The notes: generated by a model from the sequence alone, not told the origin. A stretch of DNA of 64,000 nt from Vibrio astriarenae (GCF_010587385.1 NZ_CP047476.1:1615008-1679007); one strand, 5' to 3'; shown: positions 27,799-37,509, counted from the first letter of the stretch. A program made the numbers and translations.

Positions 27799-30660
27799 TT
27801 ATTCATAGTTGTCAATCGAAGGACAAGAGCAGATCAAATTGCGATCCCCATATACATTATCCACGCGGTTCACTGTCGGCCAGTATTTCCATATGTGGGT
27901 AGATGGTGCTGGGAAGCAGCCAACTTCACGCGAGTATGGGCGCTTCCAAGTGTCAGATGCTAGGTCTACTTGCGTGTGTGGGGCGTTGACTAGTGGGTTG
28001 TTGTCTAGCGGCCACTCACCATTTTTAACCTTGTTCATCTCCTCTCGGATGGCAATCATTGCTTCGCAGAAGCGGTCAAGCTCTTCGAGATCTTCTGATT
28101 CTGTTGGCTCAACCATCAAGGTACCTGCCACAGGGAACGACATGGTTGGCGCGTGGAAACCATAATCCATCAGACGTTTGGCAATGTCTTCTTCACTAAT
28201 ACCCGTCTCTTCTTTCAGAGGACGAATATCAATGATGCACTCGTGAGCAACACGGCCATTATTGCCGCGATACAACACAGGGTAGTGCGGACGTAGGCGC
28301 TCCATCACGTAGTTTGCGTTGAGGATAGCTACCTTAGTTGCGTCTGTTAGGCCTTGTTCACCCATCATGGCAATGTAAGCCCATGAGATAGGCAAGATAG
28401 AGGCGCTACCTAAATCCGCTGCCGAAACCGCATATTCAGACCCTTCTACACCATTTTCGATGTGACCAGGCAGGAAGGGGGCCAGGTGAGATTTGACACC
28501 GATAGGCCCCATACCAGGGCCGCCGCCACCGTGCGGGATGCAGAACGTTTTGTGGAGGTTTAGGTGTGACACATCTGAGCCAATAATACCTGGCGATGTG
28601 AGACCAACCTGAGCGTTCATGTTTGCGCCATCTAGGTAAACTTGACCGCCTGCAGCGTGGACCATCTCACACACCTGTTTCACCTGCTCTTCATACACGC
28701 CGTGTGTTGAAGGGTAAGTGATCATAATGCTTGATAGGTTTTCTGCATGCTTTTCGATTTTCGCGGCTAAGTCATCAATATCAATGTTGCCATCGTCATC
28801 ACACTTCACTACCACAACTTTCATCGACACCATGGATGCCGTCGCAGGGTTAGTACCGTGCGCTGAGCTTGGGATCAAACACACATTACGGTGCGCTTCA
28901 CCTCGGCTCTCATGGTAGCGTTGGATTGCAATCAGACCTGCGTATTCACCAGAAGCGCCAGAGTTAGGTTGCAGTGACATTGCGTCGTAGCCGGTGATTT
29001 CACATAGCTTCTGTTTTAGGTCTTCAGCCAGTGCAGCGTAGCCTGCCGCTTGATCTGCTGGTGCAAATGGGTGGATAGCGCCAAACTCTGGCCAGGTTAC
29101 CGGAATCATCTCTGCAGCTGCGTTGAGCTTCATGGTACAACTACCGAGGGGAATCATACCGTGTGTTAACGAGAAGTCTTTGTTTTCAAGCTGCTTCAGG
29201 TAACGCATCATCTGGGTTTCGCTGTGGTGCGTGTTGAAAACTGGGTGAGTGAGGTAAGTGGAGGTACGACGCAGAGATTCTGGAATTGCAGCGAACTCAT
29301 TGTTGGCGATTTCTGATGACAGAGCAGTGATGTCTTCATTGATAGCGAATACAGCAAACAGAGCGCGGATATCGTCCAGTGTGGTGGTTTCATCACAGCT
29401 GATACCAAGCTGGTTTGGCAGGCAACGTAAATTCAGGTCGGCAGCAAGTGCAGTGTTGTAAAGGCTCTCAGTCTTATCGCCACTTTCAATGGTAATAGTA
29501 TCAAAGAAGCTATTATGGCTGAGCTCATACCCTGCCTTAGTTAAACCAGCGGCAAGAATGGCGGTCATGTGGTGAGTGCGTCGAGCGATAGTACGAAGCC
29601 CTTCAGCACCGTGGTATACGGCATAGAAGGCTGCCATGTTGGCAAGTAGCGCTTGTGCAGTACAAATGTTCGATGTCGCTTTTTCACGGCGAATATGTTG
29701 CTCACGCGTTTGCATTGCCATGCGTAGAGCTTGATTACCATTTGAGTCGATCGACACGCCAATCACGCGGCCTGGCATTGTGCGTTTGTGTTTATCGCGT
29801 GTTGCCATGAATGCAGCATGTGGGCCGCCATAACCCATAGGCACACCAAAGCGCTGAGCAGAACCAATTACAACATCCGCGCCCATTTCACCAGCAGGTT
29901 TGAGTAGTGCAGAGGCAAGTAAGTCTGTTGCCACGGTGACTAAGGTCTTGTTGCTTTGAGCTTGAGCAATGATATCCGTCAAGTCGCGAACTTCACCCGT
30001 TGTGCTTGGGTATTGGACTAGTGCACCAAAAACATCTTGCTCTGTAAGTGTTTCCAACGCGCCAATCGTGACATCAAAGCCAATGTATTTTGCACGTGTT
30101 TTGACAACTTCGATGGTTTGCGGGTGAACATCATCGGCAACAAAGAAGGTTTTACTTTTGCTCTTGCCTGCTCGTTTACACAACGTCATAGCCTCGGCAG
30201 CGGCGGTTGCTTCATCGAGTAGGGAGGCGTTGGCGATCTCCATGCCAGTCAGGTCCATCACCATCTGCTGGAAATTCAGCAGTGCTTCTAAACGTCCTTG
30301 TGAAATCTCAGGTTGGTAAGGGGTGTATGCTGTATACCAGCCAGGATTTTCGAATACATTGCGTAAGATGACGTTCGGTGTGAAGGTGTTGTAGTAGCCT
30401 TGACCGATAAAGGTACGCTTTACTTGGTTTTTGTCTGCAAAGACGCGCATTGCGCTGAGCATGTCAGATTCGCTTTGCGCAGCAGAGAGTTCAAGTGGGC
30501 GCTCTAATCGAATTTGGCTTGGCACTGTTTCATCGATAAGTGCGTCAAGGCTGGTGGCGTTGATCGCCGCAAGCATTTTTTGTTGATCAGCGAGGTTGGG
30601 GCCATTGTGTCGTGCCACAAACTCATGTTGAGTGCTGAGACTTTTCAGTAAGTCAGTCAT
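27799..30660 (-). CDS. gcvP: Glycine dehydrogenase (decarboxylating), P protein
   Basis: A full-length 953-residue P protein of the glycine cleavage system. It decarboxylates glycine on PLP and passes the aminomethyl group to lipoyl-GcvH. The PLP lysine is in [17 protein letters not shown] (about residue 700), and the N-terminal half shows the paired non-catalytic fold with [20 protein letters not shown]. It follows gcvH on the same strand with a 166-base gap; gcvT is transcribed the other way. Confidence 0.97.
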   Translation of the reverse strand: MTDLLKSLSTQHEFVARHNGPNLADQQKMLAAINATSLDALIDETVPSQIRLERPLELSAAQSESDMLSAMRVFADKNQVKRTFIGQGYYNTFTPNVILRNVFENPGWYTAYTPYQPEISQGRLEALLNFQQMVMDLTGMEIANASLLDEATAAAEAMTLCKRAGKSKSKTFFVADDVHPQTIEVVKTRAKYIGFDVTIGALETLTEQDVFGALVQYPSTTGEVRDLTDIIAQAQSNKTLVTVATDLLASALLKPAGEMGADVVIGSAQRFGVPMGYGGPHAAFMATRDKHKRTMPGRVIGVSIDSNGNQALRMAMQTREQHIRREKATSNICTAQALLANMAAFYAVYHGAEGLRTIARRTHHMTAILAAGLTKAGYELSHNSFFDTITIESGDKTESLYNTALAADLNLRCLPNQLGISCDETTTLDDIRALFAVFAINEDITALSSEIANNEFAAIPESLRRTSTYLTHPVFNTHHSETQMMRYLKQLENKDFSLTHGMIPLGSCTMKLNAAAEMIPVTWPEFGAIHPFAPADQAAGYAALAEDLKQKLCEITGYDAMSLQPNSGASGEYAGLIAIQRYHESRGEAHRNVCLIPSSAHGTNPATASMVSMKVVVVKCDDDGNIDIDDLAAKIEKHAENLSSIMITYPSTHGVYEEQVKQVCEMVHAAGGQVYLDGANMNAQVGLTSPGIIGSDVSHLNLHKTFCIPHGGGGPGMGPIGVKSHLAPFLPGHIENGVEGSEYAVSAADLGSASILPISWAYIAMMGEQGLTDATKVAILNANYVMERLRPHYPVLYRGNNGRVAHECIIDIRPLKEETGISEEDIAKRLMDYGFHAPTMSFPVAGTLMVEPTESEDLEELDRFCEAMIAIREEMNKVKNGEWPLDNNPLVNAPHTQVDLASDTWKRPYSREVGCFPAPSTHIWKYWPTVNRVDNVYGDRNLICSCPSIDNYE

Positions 30661-30761
30661 TGAAACCTCTCCTCATGAGGGCTTGCTTGGCATGGTATGG
30701 TTTTAATAGTGGTTATTGCCAAGGTTTAAAAAGCTGCCGACAGTAATCAGAATGCCTTTAG

Positions 30762-30787
30762 GCCGAGCGCCTCTAGCCGAGCGCCTC
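30762..30787. repeat. Short tandem repeat between gcvH and gcvP
   Basis: GCCGAGCGCCTC occurs twice with a 14-base period (30762-30773 and 30776-30787) in the gcvH-gcvP spacer. Function unknown. Confidence 0.6.
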
Positions 30788-30826
30788 GTATTTGGCTCTG
30801 TTGATGGCTGGGCAGCTTAGTGTTCA

Positions 30827-31207
30827 TTATTCGTCTTCGATTGAGTTTAGATACTCTTCAGCATCTTTCAGGTTGTCTAACTCTGCCGCATCGCTGAGTT
30901 TCACACGTGCAATCCAACCGCCATCGTAAGGTTCTTCGTTCACTAACTCAGGGCTGTCTTCAAGCTCTTCGTTAACTTCTACGATTTCACCGCTGATTGG
31001 TGCATAAATGTCTGATGCCGCTTTCACTGACTCAACCAGAGAGAAGGTATCGCCTGCTTCAATGTCATCCTCTATTTCTGGTAAATCTACAAATACCACA
31101 TCACCCAACATCTGTTGTGCGTGATCAGAAATACCGATCGTGACCGTGCCATCTCCGTTGTCGCGTACCCATTCGTGGCTATCAGTAAACTTCAGTGTTT
31201 TATCCAT
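30827..31207 (-). CDS. gcvH: Glycine cleavage system H protein
   Basis: A 126-residue lipoyl carrier. The lipoylated lysine is Lys62 in [10 protein letters not shown], within the biotinyl/lipoyl hammerhead fold. It shuttles the aminomethyl group between GcvP and GcvT. It is the first gene of a gcvH-gcvP transcript and is divergent from the XRE-cupin regulator, with a palindromic operator in the shared 214-base promoter region. Confidence 0.96.
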   Translation of the reverse strand: MDKTLKFTDSHEWVRDNGDGTVTIGISDHAQQMLGDVVFVDLPEIEDDIEAGDTFSLVESVKAASDIYAPISGEIVEVNEELEDSPELVNEEPYDGGWIARVKLSDAAELDNLKDAEEYLNSIEDE

Positions 31208-31285
31208 TTTCTTTGGTCTCCAAAAGAGTCGTTTGTGACTAACATCTCACCAACATACTTGTTGAGCATAAAACATTCAAACAAA

Positions 31286-31300
31286 ATTTCCTATAGGAAA
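31286..31300. promoter_or_regulatory. Palindromic operator TTTCCTATAGGAAA in the gcvH / XRE promoter region
   Basis: TTTCCTATAGGAAA is a perfect 14-base palindrome; its minus-strand reading begins GTTTCCTATAG. The same 11 bases recur upstream of gcvT at 32069-32079. This pairing with the adjacent XRE gene points to it as the binding site of that regulator. Confidence 0.6.
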
Positions 31301-31421
31301 CAAAATTGAGACTTCAACTCAAACATGTGCTAGCTTTGCTGAATATTTAAACGGATTTTAGCTGCAAATGAGTGACAGAGCACCTCGTTCTACTCATTTT
31401 TAAGGCAACAGGAGTAGAGTT

Positions 31422-32045
31422 ATGGCTGAGGATGTATTCGACGAATACCCATCAATGACGCTAGCGAAGCAAACAGAAGATGAAGCGATAGAACCTCTGC
31501 GTTTAGGGGCAAGAATCAAAGCCATTCGTTCGTCATTGAGTTTGACTCTCGAAGAGGCCAGTCAGCGTACAGGCTTGGCGCGTTCTACGCTGAGCAAGAT
31601 TGAAAATGAGCAGATATCACCAACCTTTCAAGCGATGCAGAAACTCGCACATGGTTTGCAGATAGATATGCCTCAACTCTTTGAGCCACAAAGCAAAAAC
31701 TTGGCTTCAGGCCGCCGTGATATTACTTTGAAAGGAGAGGGTAAACCCCATCCAACACCCACCTATGAGCACGAGCTTCTCGCGACCCAACTATCTCGAA
31801 AAAAGATGATGCCTTTTAAGAGCCAGGTACGCGCTCGAGATATTTCTGAATACCCAGATTGGGTTCGTCACGATGGTGAAGAGTTCCTTCTGATCCTGTC
31901 CGGTGAGGTGTGTTTTTACTCAGAGTTTTACGAGCCGCTGCCGTTAGCTGAGGGAGACAGTGTCTATTATGACGCCAGTATGGGGCATATGTTGACCTCG
32001 CTCAGTGAAGAAGACGCCCATATTCTGTGGGTGACAGCAAAGTAA
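31422..32045 (+). CDS. XRE-family regulator with C-terminal cupin domain, probable glycine-cleavage regulator
   Basis: A 207-residue protein with an XRE helix-turn-helix (IRSSLSLTLEEASQRTGLAR, residues 35-85) and a C-terminal cupin (EEFLLILSGEVCFYS ... EGDSVYYDASMGH). This architecture is typical of regulators of amino-acid or amine catabolism. It lies between gcvH (divergent) and gcvT (same strand, 223-base gap). The ATG has AGGAG twelve bases upstream. Confidence 0.85.
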   Translation: MAEDVFDEYPSMTLAKQTEDEAIEPLRLGARIKAIRSSLSLTLEEASQRTGLARSTLSKIENEQISPTFQAMQKLAHGLQIDMPQLFEPQSKNLASGRRDITLKGEGKPHPTPTYEHELLATQLSRKKMMPFKSQVRARDISEYPDWVRHDGEEFLLILSGEVCFYSEFYEPLPLAEGDSVYYDASMGHMLTSLSEEDAHILWVTAK

Positions 32046-32068
32046 AGTGGTGGTGAATGTTTGCTCAT

Positions 32069-32079
32069 GTTTCCTATAG
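32069..32079 (+). promoter_or_regulatory. Half-operator GTTTCCTATAG upstream of gcvT
   Basis: GTTTCCTATAG is identical to one arm plus centre of the palindrome at 31286-31300. It lies 190 bases before gcvT, just after the XRE gene. Confidence 0.5.
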
Positions 32080-32082
32080 TGT

Positions 32083-32098
32083 CAGCAAACGTTTGCCT
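32083..32098. promoter_or_regulatory. PurR-type operator upstream of gcvT
   Basis: CAGCAAACGTTTGCCT contains the perfect palindrome GCAAACGTTTGC, the core of the PurR box (ACGCAAACGTTTTCNT type). PurR represses the glycine cleavage genes in E. coli, so the location before gcvT makes functional sense. Confidence 0.7.
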
Positions 32099-32268
32099 AA
32101 AAAATACAATTAACAGTGAGACTACATTCGGGCATTGTATAAATGTCGAGATTGTTAAAATCACGTGTTTGTTGAAATAAACTGGGGATTTTCTCGCTCA
32201 ACAGAGAGTTTGTGTTCACTATCAGAAACACATCCCCGCATAAGAGATGATTTAGCAAGGAGAGAGTC

Positions 32269-33399
32269 ATGGCTGAGCCAACCAACGAAGCGTTACTGCA
32301 AACCCCATTATATCAAGCTCATATTGATGCTGACGCGAAGATGGTGCCGTTTGCAGGCTACGAGATGCCAGTTCAATACCCATTGGGTGTGAAGAAAGAG
32401 CACCTACATACTCGTGATTCTGCGGGCTTGTTCGATGTGTCGCATATGGGACAACTGTTATTGAAGGGCAGTGAAGCCGCGGCGTTCATGGAAACACTTG
32501 TGCCTGTTGACGTTATTGGGTTGGAAGCAGGTAAACAGCGCTACGCATTTTTTACTAATGAGCAAGGTGGTATTGAGGATGATTTAATGATTGCCAACTT
32601 GGGCGATGAGCTGTTTGTTGTCGTCAACGCCGCTTGTAAAGCGCAAGACATCGCACATATTCAAAGTCACTTGCCACAAGGCGTGGAACTTGAAGTTATT
32701 GAAGATCGCGCTCTATTGGCTCTTCAAGGACCAAAGGCGGCAGCAGTGCTGGCTCGCTTGGCACCCGTTGTATCTGACATGGTGTTTATGGATGTGGTGC
32801 GTACCTCGATTCAAGGTGCCGAGTGTATTGTCTCGCGCAGTGGCTATACTGGGGAAGATGGCTACGAAATCTCAGTACCAGCTGAGCAAGCTGTGCAGCT
32901 CGCACAAGCGTTAACGGCTGAGGCAGAAGTGGAGTGGATCGGCCTTGGTGCTCGCGACTCTTTGCGTTTAGAGTGCGGCCTGTGCCTATATGGGCATGAT
33001 TTGGACACAACGACCACGCCAGTTGAAGCAAGCTTACTTTGGGCGATTCAACCTGTTCGTCGCAAAGGTGGTGAACGTGAAGGTGGTTTCCCTGGTGCTG
33101 ATGTCATCCTAAATCAGATCGTGACAAAAGATGTTGCGCGCAAGCGTATTGGCTTAGTTGGCCAAACCAAAGCCCCTGTTCGAGAAGGCGCAGAGCTGTT
33201 TGATGCGCAGGATAATCTAATTGGTAAAGTCACCAGTGGCACCGCAGGGCCTAATGCTGGCAAGCCGGTGTCGATGGGCTATATAGAGACGTCCTTTGCC
33301 TCAGTAGGCACTGAGGTCTTTGCCGAAGTTCGTGGTAAGAAACTTCCGATGACGGTAGAAAAAATGCCGTTTGTTCCTCAGCGTTACTATCGTGGCTGA
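32269..33399 (+). CDS. gcvT: Glycine cleavage system T protein (aminomethyltransferase)
   Basis: A 376-residue tetrahydrofolate-dependent aminomethyltransferase. Family features include MVPFAGYEMPVQYPLGVKKEH at the start (shown over two adjoining motifs), the folate-site region RYAFFTNEQGGIEDDLMI, GYTGEDGYEI, and the C-terminal barrel with GKVTSGTAGPNAGKPVSMGY. It works with GcvH and GcvP to form methylene-THF and ammonia. AGGAGAG lies upstream of the ATG. A hairpin terminator separates it from the convergent CDF transporter. Confidence 0.96.
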   Translation: MAEPTNEALLQTPLYQAHIDADAKMVPFAGYEMPVQYPLGVKKEHLHTRDSAGLFDVSHMGQLLLKGSEAAAFMETLVPVDVIGLEAGKQRYAFFTNEQGGIEDDLMIANLGDELFVVVNAACKAQDIAHIQSHLPQGVELEVIEDRALLALQGPKAAAVLARLAPVVSDMVFMDVVRTSIQGAECIVSRSGYTGEDGYEISVPAEQAVQLAQALTAEAEVEWIGLGARDSLRLECGLCLYGHDLDTTTTPVEASLLWAIQPVRRKGGEREGGFPGADVILNQIVTKDVARKRIGLVGQTKAPVREGAELFDAQDNLIGKVTSGTAGPNAGKPVSMGYIETSFASVGTEVFAEVRGKKLPMTVEKMPFVPQRYYRG

Positions 33400-33421
33400 C
33401 CAATACGGATTCGGAAATTGA

Positions 33422-33447
33422 CAAAGCGCCTGGGATCAGGCGCTTTG
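33422..33447. terminator. Terminator between gcvT and the convergent CDF gene
   Basis: CAAAGCGCCTG - GGAT - CAGGCGCTTTG is a perfect 11-base hairpin with TTGTT beyond it. Confidence 0.7.
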
Positions 33448-33450
33448 TTG

Positions 33451-34344
33451 TTAACAGGCAACATTGAGGATAAGATTAAGATCCATCGGCAAAATAGAAA
33501 GCCTCTCTTTTAATCGTGCACGGGTCTTTTTCAGCTCTTTAATGTCTAGCTCGTTGTCGTTGGCGTGAACATCAAGTTTTACCAGTAGTTGCTTACCTAC
33601 TTTGGTTACCGCGACAACTTGAATATCAGACTCCAAGTTTTCATTGATCATCTCGACTTCACGCTCAACTTTCTGTGTCACTTCTTTGCGTGGTGCCATC
33701 ATTAGTAGCTCACGAAACGCTTGAATTAACATCTCAGAAGGTACTTTCAAGAAATAGAAACCCATGATGAGCATCATTATTGGGTCAGCATAACCTGCGT
33801 ATTGTGCCATTGAGGTGTTACTCAGGATCAAAGCCACAATAAAACCGAGTGCAACTGCCACACTGATCAGGGTATCCATTTTCCACTGTTTGGTTTCCGC
33901 TTCAATAAGTCCCGTTGAACACAGACGTGCTTTTTTCGCAACATACCACCAGCCGAACGCACAGCCAATCACGTTGACGATACCAAAGATAAAGGCGATG
34001 CCTGCATCAACGTCTCGACCACCTTCAAGTAACGCAATAACCGCGTTATACAAAGAAGTGACAACCAGGCCGAGGATTACAGCCCCTTTAATCGCGATCA
34101 CTAAAGGTTCAAGAACCGCTTTACCGAAAGGGAAGGCCTTCATTGCCGGTTTTGCGATAAAGGCAGACACGGCCAGAGAAAGTAGAGTCAGTAGAAGACT
34201 GACTAATGAGTAAGCACCGTCAAAAATAATGACAAGTGAGCCAACCAGCCACCCCAACACGACACCCAGAATCGCGAAGCTCAGTGATAGCACTGCAGAG
34301 AATTTAAGGGTTTGCTTTTCAAATTGGGTTTGTGAGATAGCCAT
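33451..34344 (-). CDS. Cation diffusion facilitator (CDF)-family transporter with atypical metal site
   Basis: A 297-residue protein with about six helices and a C-terminal cytosolic domain, as in CDF exporters such as YiiP. The TM2 site reads FDGAYSLVS, keeping the first Asp but with Ser where the second Asp is usual. The TM5 site reads KQWKMDTLIS, with Asp kept and no His four residues earlier. This alignment is by eye. The canonical four-ligand Zn2+ site therefore seems changed, so the substrate may not be zinc. Confidence 0.8.
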   Translation of the reverse strand: MAISQTQFEKQTLKFSAVLSLSFAILGVVLGWLVGSLVIIFDGAYSLVSLLLTLLSLAVSAFIAKPAMKAFPFGKAVLEPLVIAIKGAVILGLVVTSLYNAVIALLEGGRDVDAGIAFIFGIVNVIGCAFGWWYVAKKARLCSTGLIEAETKQWKMDTLISVAVALGFIVALILSNTSMAQYAGYADPIMMLIMGFYFLKVPSEMLIQAFRELLMMAPRKEVTQKVEREVEMINENLESDIQVVAVTKVGKQLLVKLDVHANDNELDIKELKKTRARLKERLSILPMDLNLILNVAC

Positions 34345-34676
34345 AATAAGTCATTGGTTGAGAATCTGGGGCTAATGATGGCGATTGCCGACGCGACTCT
34401 CAATGATTAAATATGTTTTACTCTCAGTTGGTAACTTCACCACTCGAGTAAAGTCATTATGAATCAGCAGGTTAGTTGACATTGTGTGGTGTCATTAAAT
34501 TTGACACTGACTGAGGTGAGTTGAGTAAGGTGATAGTGTATCAAAATCTTGAGGATGAAGGACAATGCGCAAGTCATCATGAGCATTGTCCTGAACATGT
34601 TGTCGATTGTGCCTTTGGTCAGTGGGCTCTAAAAATGTAATTTAGAACGTTACTAAAGTCGTGACAGCCACGAAAG
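34345..34676. other. Intergenic region with a stem-loop behind ridA
   Basis: 332 bases between ridA and the CDF gene, both on the minus strand. It contains one perfect hairpin, AGGACAATGC (34559-34568) with GCATTGTCCT (34583-34592), without a clear T-run; this probably ends the ridA transcript. The remaining part, next to the CDF start, should hold its promoter. No ORF is supported. Confidence 0.5.
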
Positions 34677-35030
34677 TTACTTGCGCGTTACCGCAGCAAT
34701 CACTGAAATCTCAACCAGCAGCTCTTCACGAGCCATTGATGCTTCAACACATGCGCGAGCGGGGGCATGACCTTCAGGAATCCAGTTGTCCCATACCGCA
34801 TTCATTTCAGCAAAATCATCCATCGTTTTAATGTAGATCGTTGCTGACAAAATAGACTCACGGTCTGAGCCATAGTTGTTCAGTAACTCATCGACTTTTT
34901 CAAGCATGGTGGCGGTTTGCTCTGTGATGTCTTTGGTTGAGTCTTTGGCAACTTGACCACAAAGGTAAATGGTATCGTTATGAATCACAGCGCGGCTCAT
35001 GCGCTGTTTCATCTCTTTTCTTTCAATCAT
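34677..35030 (-). CDS. RidA-family (YjgF/YER057c/UK114) protein
   Basis: A 117-residue RidA-type protein from the ATG at 35030; an in-frame codon at 35105 would give an atypical 25-residue extension. The substrate-binding Arg is in [11 protein letters not shown], followed by the LLVEISVIA strand, both standard for the family. RidA proteins hydrolyse reactive enamine/imine intermediates made by PLP enzymes. The product is a small cytosolic trimer by family analogy. Confidence 0.87.
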   Translation of the reverse strand: MIERKEMKQRMSRAVIHNDTIYLCGQVAKDSTKDITEQTATMLEKVDELLNNYGSDRESILSATIYIKTMDDFAEMNAVWDNWIPEGHAPARACVEASMAREELLVEISVIAAVTRK

Positions 35031-35162
35031 GACGGCTAATCTTTGTGTTGAGTGGATGACTTTATCATCGTTGAACGAGTCTCGTGTCGGTATTGAAGTA
35101 TCCAATGGCCGTACACGTTAAGGCGCTTAGCCTATCACAACGTACAGCCAGCACGAACACGT

Positions 35163-36854
35163 TTACTCAATCACTTCGTTCAGCACTTCCCCTGCCGAGC
35201 CTGTCGGGAAGGTAATTCTCAAGTACTGCGAAATGGTTGGCGCAATATAATAAGGCGTCACTTCACGGCTAATACGTTGACCCTCAATATTCATACCCGC
35301 GAAGATCACCGGTACAAACGTATCATAGCGCCATGGCGAACCATGCACGGAGGCGACCTTCAAGCCGTCAAAGTCGTTGATGTAGACGTTTGGTTCGTAA
35401 ACGATGTAGATGTCGCCCGAACGAATTGGGTGATGGTTATTGGTGACAAGTTGATTGATACGCGTATCTGCCAATTGGCCTTTCATGATGTCAGTTGCTG
35501 TTATGGCTTGGTTGATACCGTTGATGTTCTCAAGCAAGCGAGCAATATACGCCTGAACCTCTGCTAAATTGTAGCCCTTCGCTCCAATTAGCTCATGGTT
35601 GAGGTATAGGTATGGGTCGGCATACTGGCGAACCACGTCTTCACCGAGGCCAAAGCGCTTTTCAACCGCCTCAAACACGCCGGATTGCTTCATTTTTTCG
35701 ATGCCGAAGTAGTCGGCTTTGTTGCCACCAAGCGCATTCACGTAACCAGGAACGTCGGGAGCACCATGATCAGCAGATAAAACGATCAAGGTATTTTCTA
35801 GGCCGACAGTTTTATCAACATGGGCGAATAGGTCAGCGAGAGTGCGGTCTAGACGAATCAGGTTGTCTTCCGCTTCGATGCTTGAAGGGCCGTACATGTG
35901 AATAACGTAATCTGTTGCCGAGAAACTGACGGACAGATAATCAGGGTAGTCACCTTGCCCTAACTTCTCAGCATCAATCACTTCTTTGGCGAAATCAGCA
36001 ACAATCTCATCACCCGCCGGACTTAAGCTCAGAAGTGTCGTAAAGTATGGGAAACTTGCTGGGCCGTATGGGTGTGGGAAGCTGCGACTGAAGTTTGCAA
36101 GATCGATTTTGTATTCCACATCACCATCGCCTGCGAAGAGATACTTCTCTTGCGGTAGCGATAGTTCCCAACGTTTGCTTCCATATTGCTGGGTAAACCC
36201 TTTGGCGTTCCATTCGTCTACCCAAGTTGGGTTCGCGTCATAGTAGTAATCGCTAGTCACAAACGCATTGGCGGATTTAGAGAACCAGAATGCTTTGCCG
36301 AGCTCACCGCCCAGCGAGACTGCCCCACGGTCTTTAAATGAGACGGAAAACGCGCGAGATTGACCGTGATAAGCCTTGACGATCTCATCACCAATGGTAG
36401 AGGTGTGAATGTTTGCAGGTGAGCGACCATCGCCTTGAGCAGCGCGCTGCGTCGAGTCGATCTCGGTTGATTGATCGACGTCAGCACCGCTGGCTAATAG
36501 GTTGTAGTTGGCATCTTCAATGTTGTAGACCACGCGCTCTTGTGTGCGGTCATACCATAGGTTACCCACCATGCCGTTGACTGCGGGTGGCGCACCCGTC
36601 GCGAGGGCTGCGTGGCCCACAATCGTTTCTGTATTGGAATGCTGGTAGTGAGCATTGGTATAGTGGATACCGTCATTGAGAAGCAGGTTAAAACCACCTT
36701 CACCAAAGTTGTGTTTGAAACGATCTGGGAGATCACCACGCAGGGCATCAACAGTGACCTGAAGAATCAGCTTTGGTTGGGCTTGCTCTGCCATCACGGC
36801 ATGCGATGAGAGCATGACACTGAGTGCGAGGGTACTGACAGCAAGGTTTTTCAT
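35163..36854 (-). CDS. Periplasmic alkaline-phosphatase-superfamily enzyme (PafA / phosphodiesterase type)
   Basis: A 563-residue secreted protein with a signal peptide (MKNLAVSTLALSVMLSSHAVMA). Metal ligands and the nucleophile of the alkaline phosphatase superfamily are visible: VTVDALRGD at the N-terminus, the Thr nucleophile region SNTETIVGHAALATG (about residue 80), SFSATDYVIHMYGP, and LSADHGAPDVPGY. The Thr nucleophile resembles PafA-type phosphatases rather than sulfatases, whose position would be Cys/Ser in CxAxR. It hydrolyses phosphate mono- or diesters; the substrate is unknown. It is adjacent to the sulfatase island and, like it, belongs to the same fold superfamily. Confidence 0.85.
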   Translation of the reverse strand: MKNLAVSTLALSVMLSSHAVMAEQAQPKLILQVTVDALRGDLPDRFKHNFGEGGFNLLLNDGIHYTNAHYQHSNTETIVGHAALATGAPPAVNGMVGNLWYDRTQERVVYNIEDANYNLLASGADVDQSTEIDSTQRAAQGDGRSPANIHTSTIGDEIVKAYHGQSRAFSVSFKDRGAVSLGGELGKAFWFSKSANAFVTSDYYYDANPTWVDEWNAKGFTQQYGSKRWELSLPQEKYLFAGDGDVEYKIDLANFSRSFPHPYGPASFPYFTTLLSLSPAGDEIVADFAKEVIDAEKLGQGDYPDYLSVSFSATDYVIHMYGPSSIEAEDNLIRLDRTLADLFAHVDKTVGLENTLIVLSADHGAPDVPGYVNALGGNKADYFGIEKMKQSGVFEAVEKRFGLGEDVVRQYADPYLYLNHELIGAKGYNLAEVQAYIARLLENINGINQAITATDIMKGQLADTRINQLVTNNHHPIRSGDIYIVYEPNVYINDFDGLKVASVHGSPWRYDTFVPVIFAGMNIEGQRISREVTPYYIAPTISQYLRITFPTGSAGEVLNEVIE

Positions 36855-36993
36855 ATTGTTATTCCATTATTTGACGTTGCTATTGTCCGAGAGGACGTAT
36901 TTTTTAATGTGTTGGTATATAAAACATATTAGATTGATCCGAGTAAATTGCCGCTTATTCGTACTATAAACAACCATTACCAATCAGTGCGTC

Positions 36994-37374
36994 TCAGTCG
37001 ATAGTTTGGCGAATATAGTCGCGGGCTAGGTCTTCTGCTCGTGTGCTGGTTATCCAGCATTTTGCCTCTGTGATATCGCCATCATCTTCACGGGTGTACA
37101 TATTGGACACCGAATAGGGGGGGTAGATAACAATAGAGTCTATCGCGACAGCGGTTTCATCAGCGTCGAAGCCCACACAGCGCGCTTTAACTGCTTCTGT
37201 GTGGGAGACTTTGATACGCCAGTGGATATCTGAAAGTGGTTGAATACGCTCGCCGGTAATGACAATCGGTTGGTTTGATTGCTGCTCTTTTGCTTGCGGT
37301 GTTTTCGCCGTTTGTGCGAAGACACTTGAACAGGTTAGAGCAGCAAGCAGCAATGTGATTTTGACAAATTTCAT
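36994..37374 (-). CDS. Small periplasmic protein of unknown function
   Basis: A 126-residue protein with a signal peptide (MKFVKITLLLAALTCSSVFAQ). I choose the ATG at 37374, preceded by GAGAGAG; a GTG three codons upstream is possible. The mature part has two cysteines (residues about 66 and 106) that could form a disulfide, and no recognised family. A TAGGA-N4-CCCTA dyad lies 69 bases upstream, nearly the motif found before sulfatase-2, MoxR-2 and anSME-2, so it may belong to that regulon. Confidence 0.6.
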   Translation of the reverse strand: MKFVKITLLLAALTCSSVFAQTAKTPQAKEQQSNQPIVITGERIQPLSDIHWRIKVSHTEAVKARCVGFDADETAVAIDSIVIYPPYSVSNMYTREDDGDITEAKCWITSTRAEDLARDYIRQTID

Positions 37375-37443
37375 AGTAAACACTCTCTCAGATTAGCTGA
37401 CAAATCACTTTGAACATTACGCGCTTCATCATTAGAGATTAAC

Positions 37444-37457
37444 TAGGAATTTCCCTA
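37444..37457. promoter_or_regulatory. TAGGA-N4-(T/C)CCTA dyad, copy 4 (one mismatch)
   Basis: TAGGA-ATTT-CCCTA, preceded by AAC as in two other copies, sits 69 bases before the small periplasmic gene at 37374. It is the weakest of the four copies. Confidence 0.45.
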
Positions 37458-37478
37458 ATTTACACTTCAGAGACGATC

Positions 37479-37501
37479 AAGCCCAAGCAGGACTTGGGCT
37501 T
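37479..37501 (-). terminator. Terminator after the HEAT/TPR gene
   Basis: AAGCCCAAG - CAGGA - CTTGGGCTT is a perfect 9-base hairpin eight bases beyond the stop at 37510. Confidence 0.65.
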
Positions 37502-37509
37502 TGTGAGTG

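Noticed and set aside
32046..32268. Glycine riboswitch before gcvT
   Set aside because: I looked for the tandem glycine-aptamer core sequences in this region and before gcvH and found neither; the spacers are short and AT-rich.
35163..36854. Third sulfatase
   Set aside because: The nucleophile region has Thr in SNTETIVGHA and lacks the C/S-x-A/P-x-R signature, so it is a phosphatase-type member of the superfamily.
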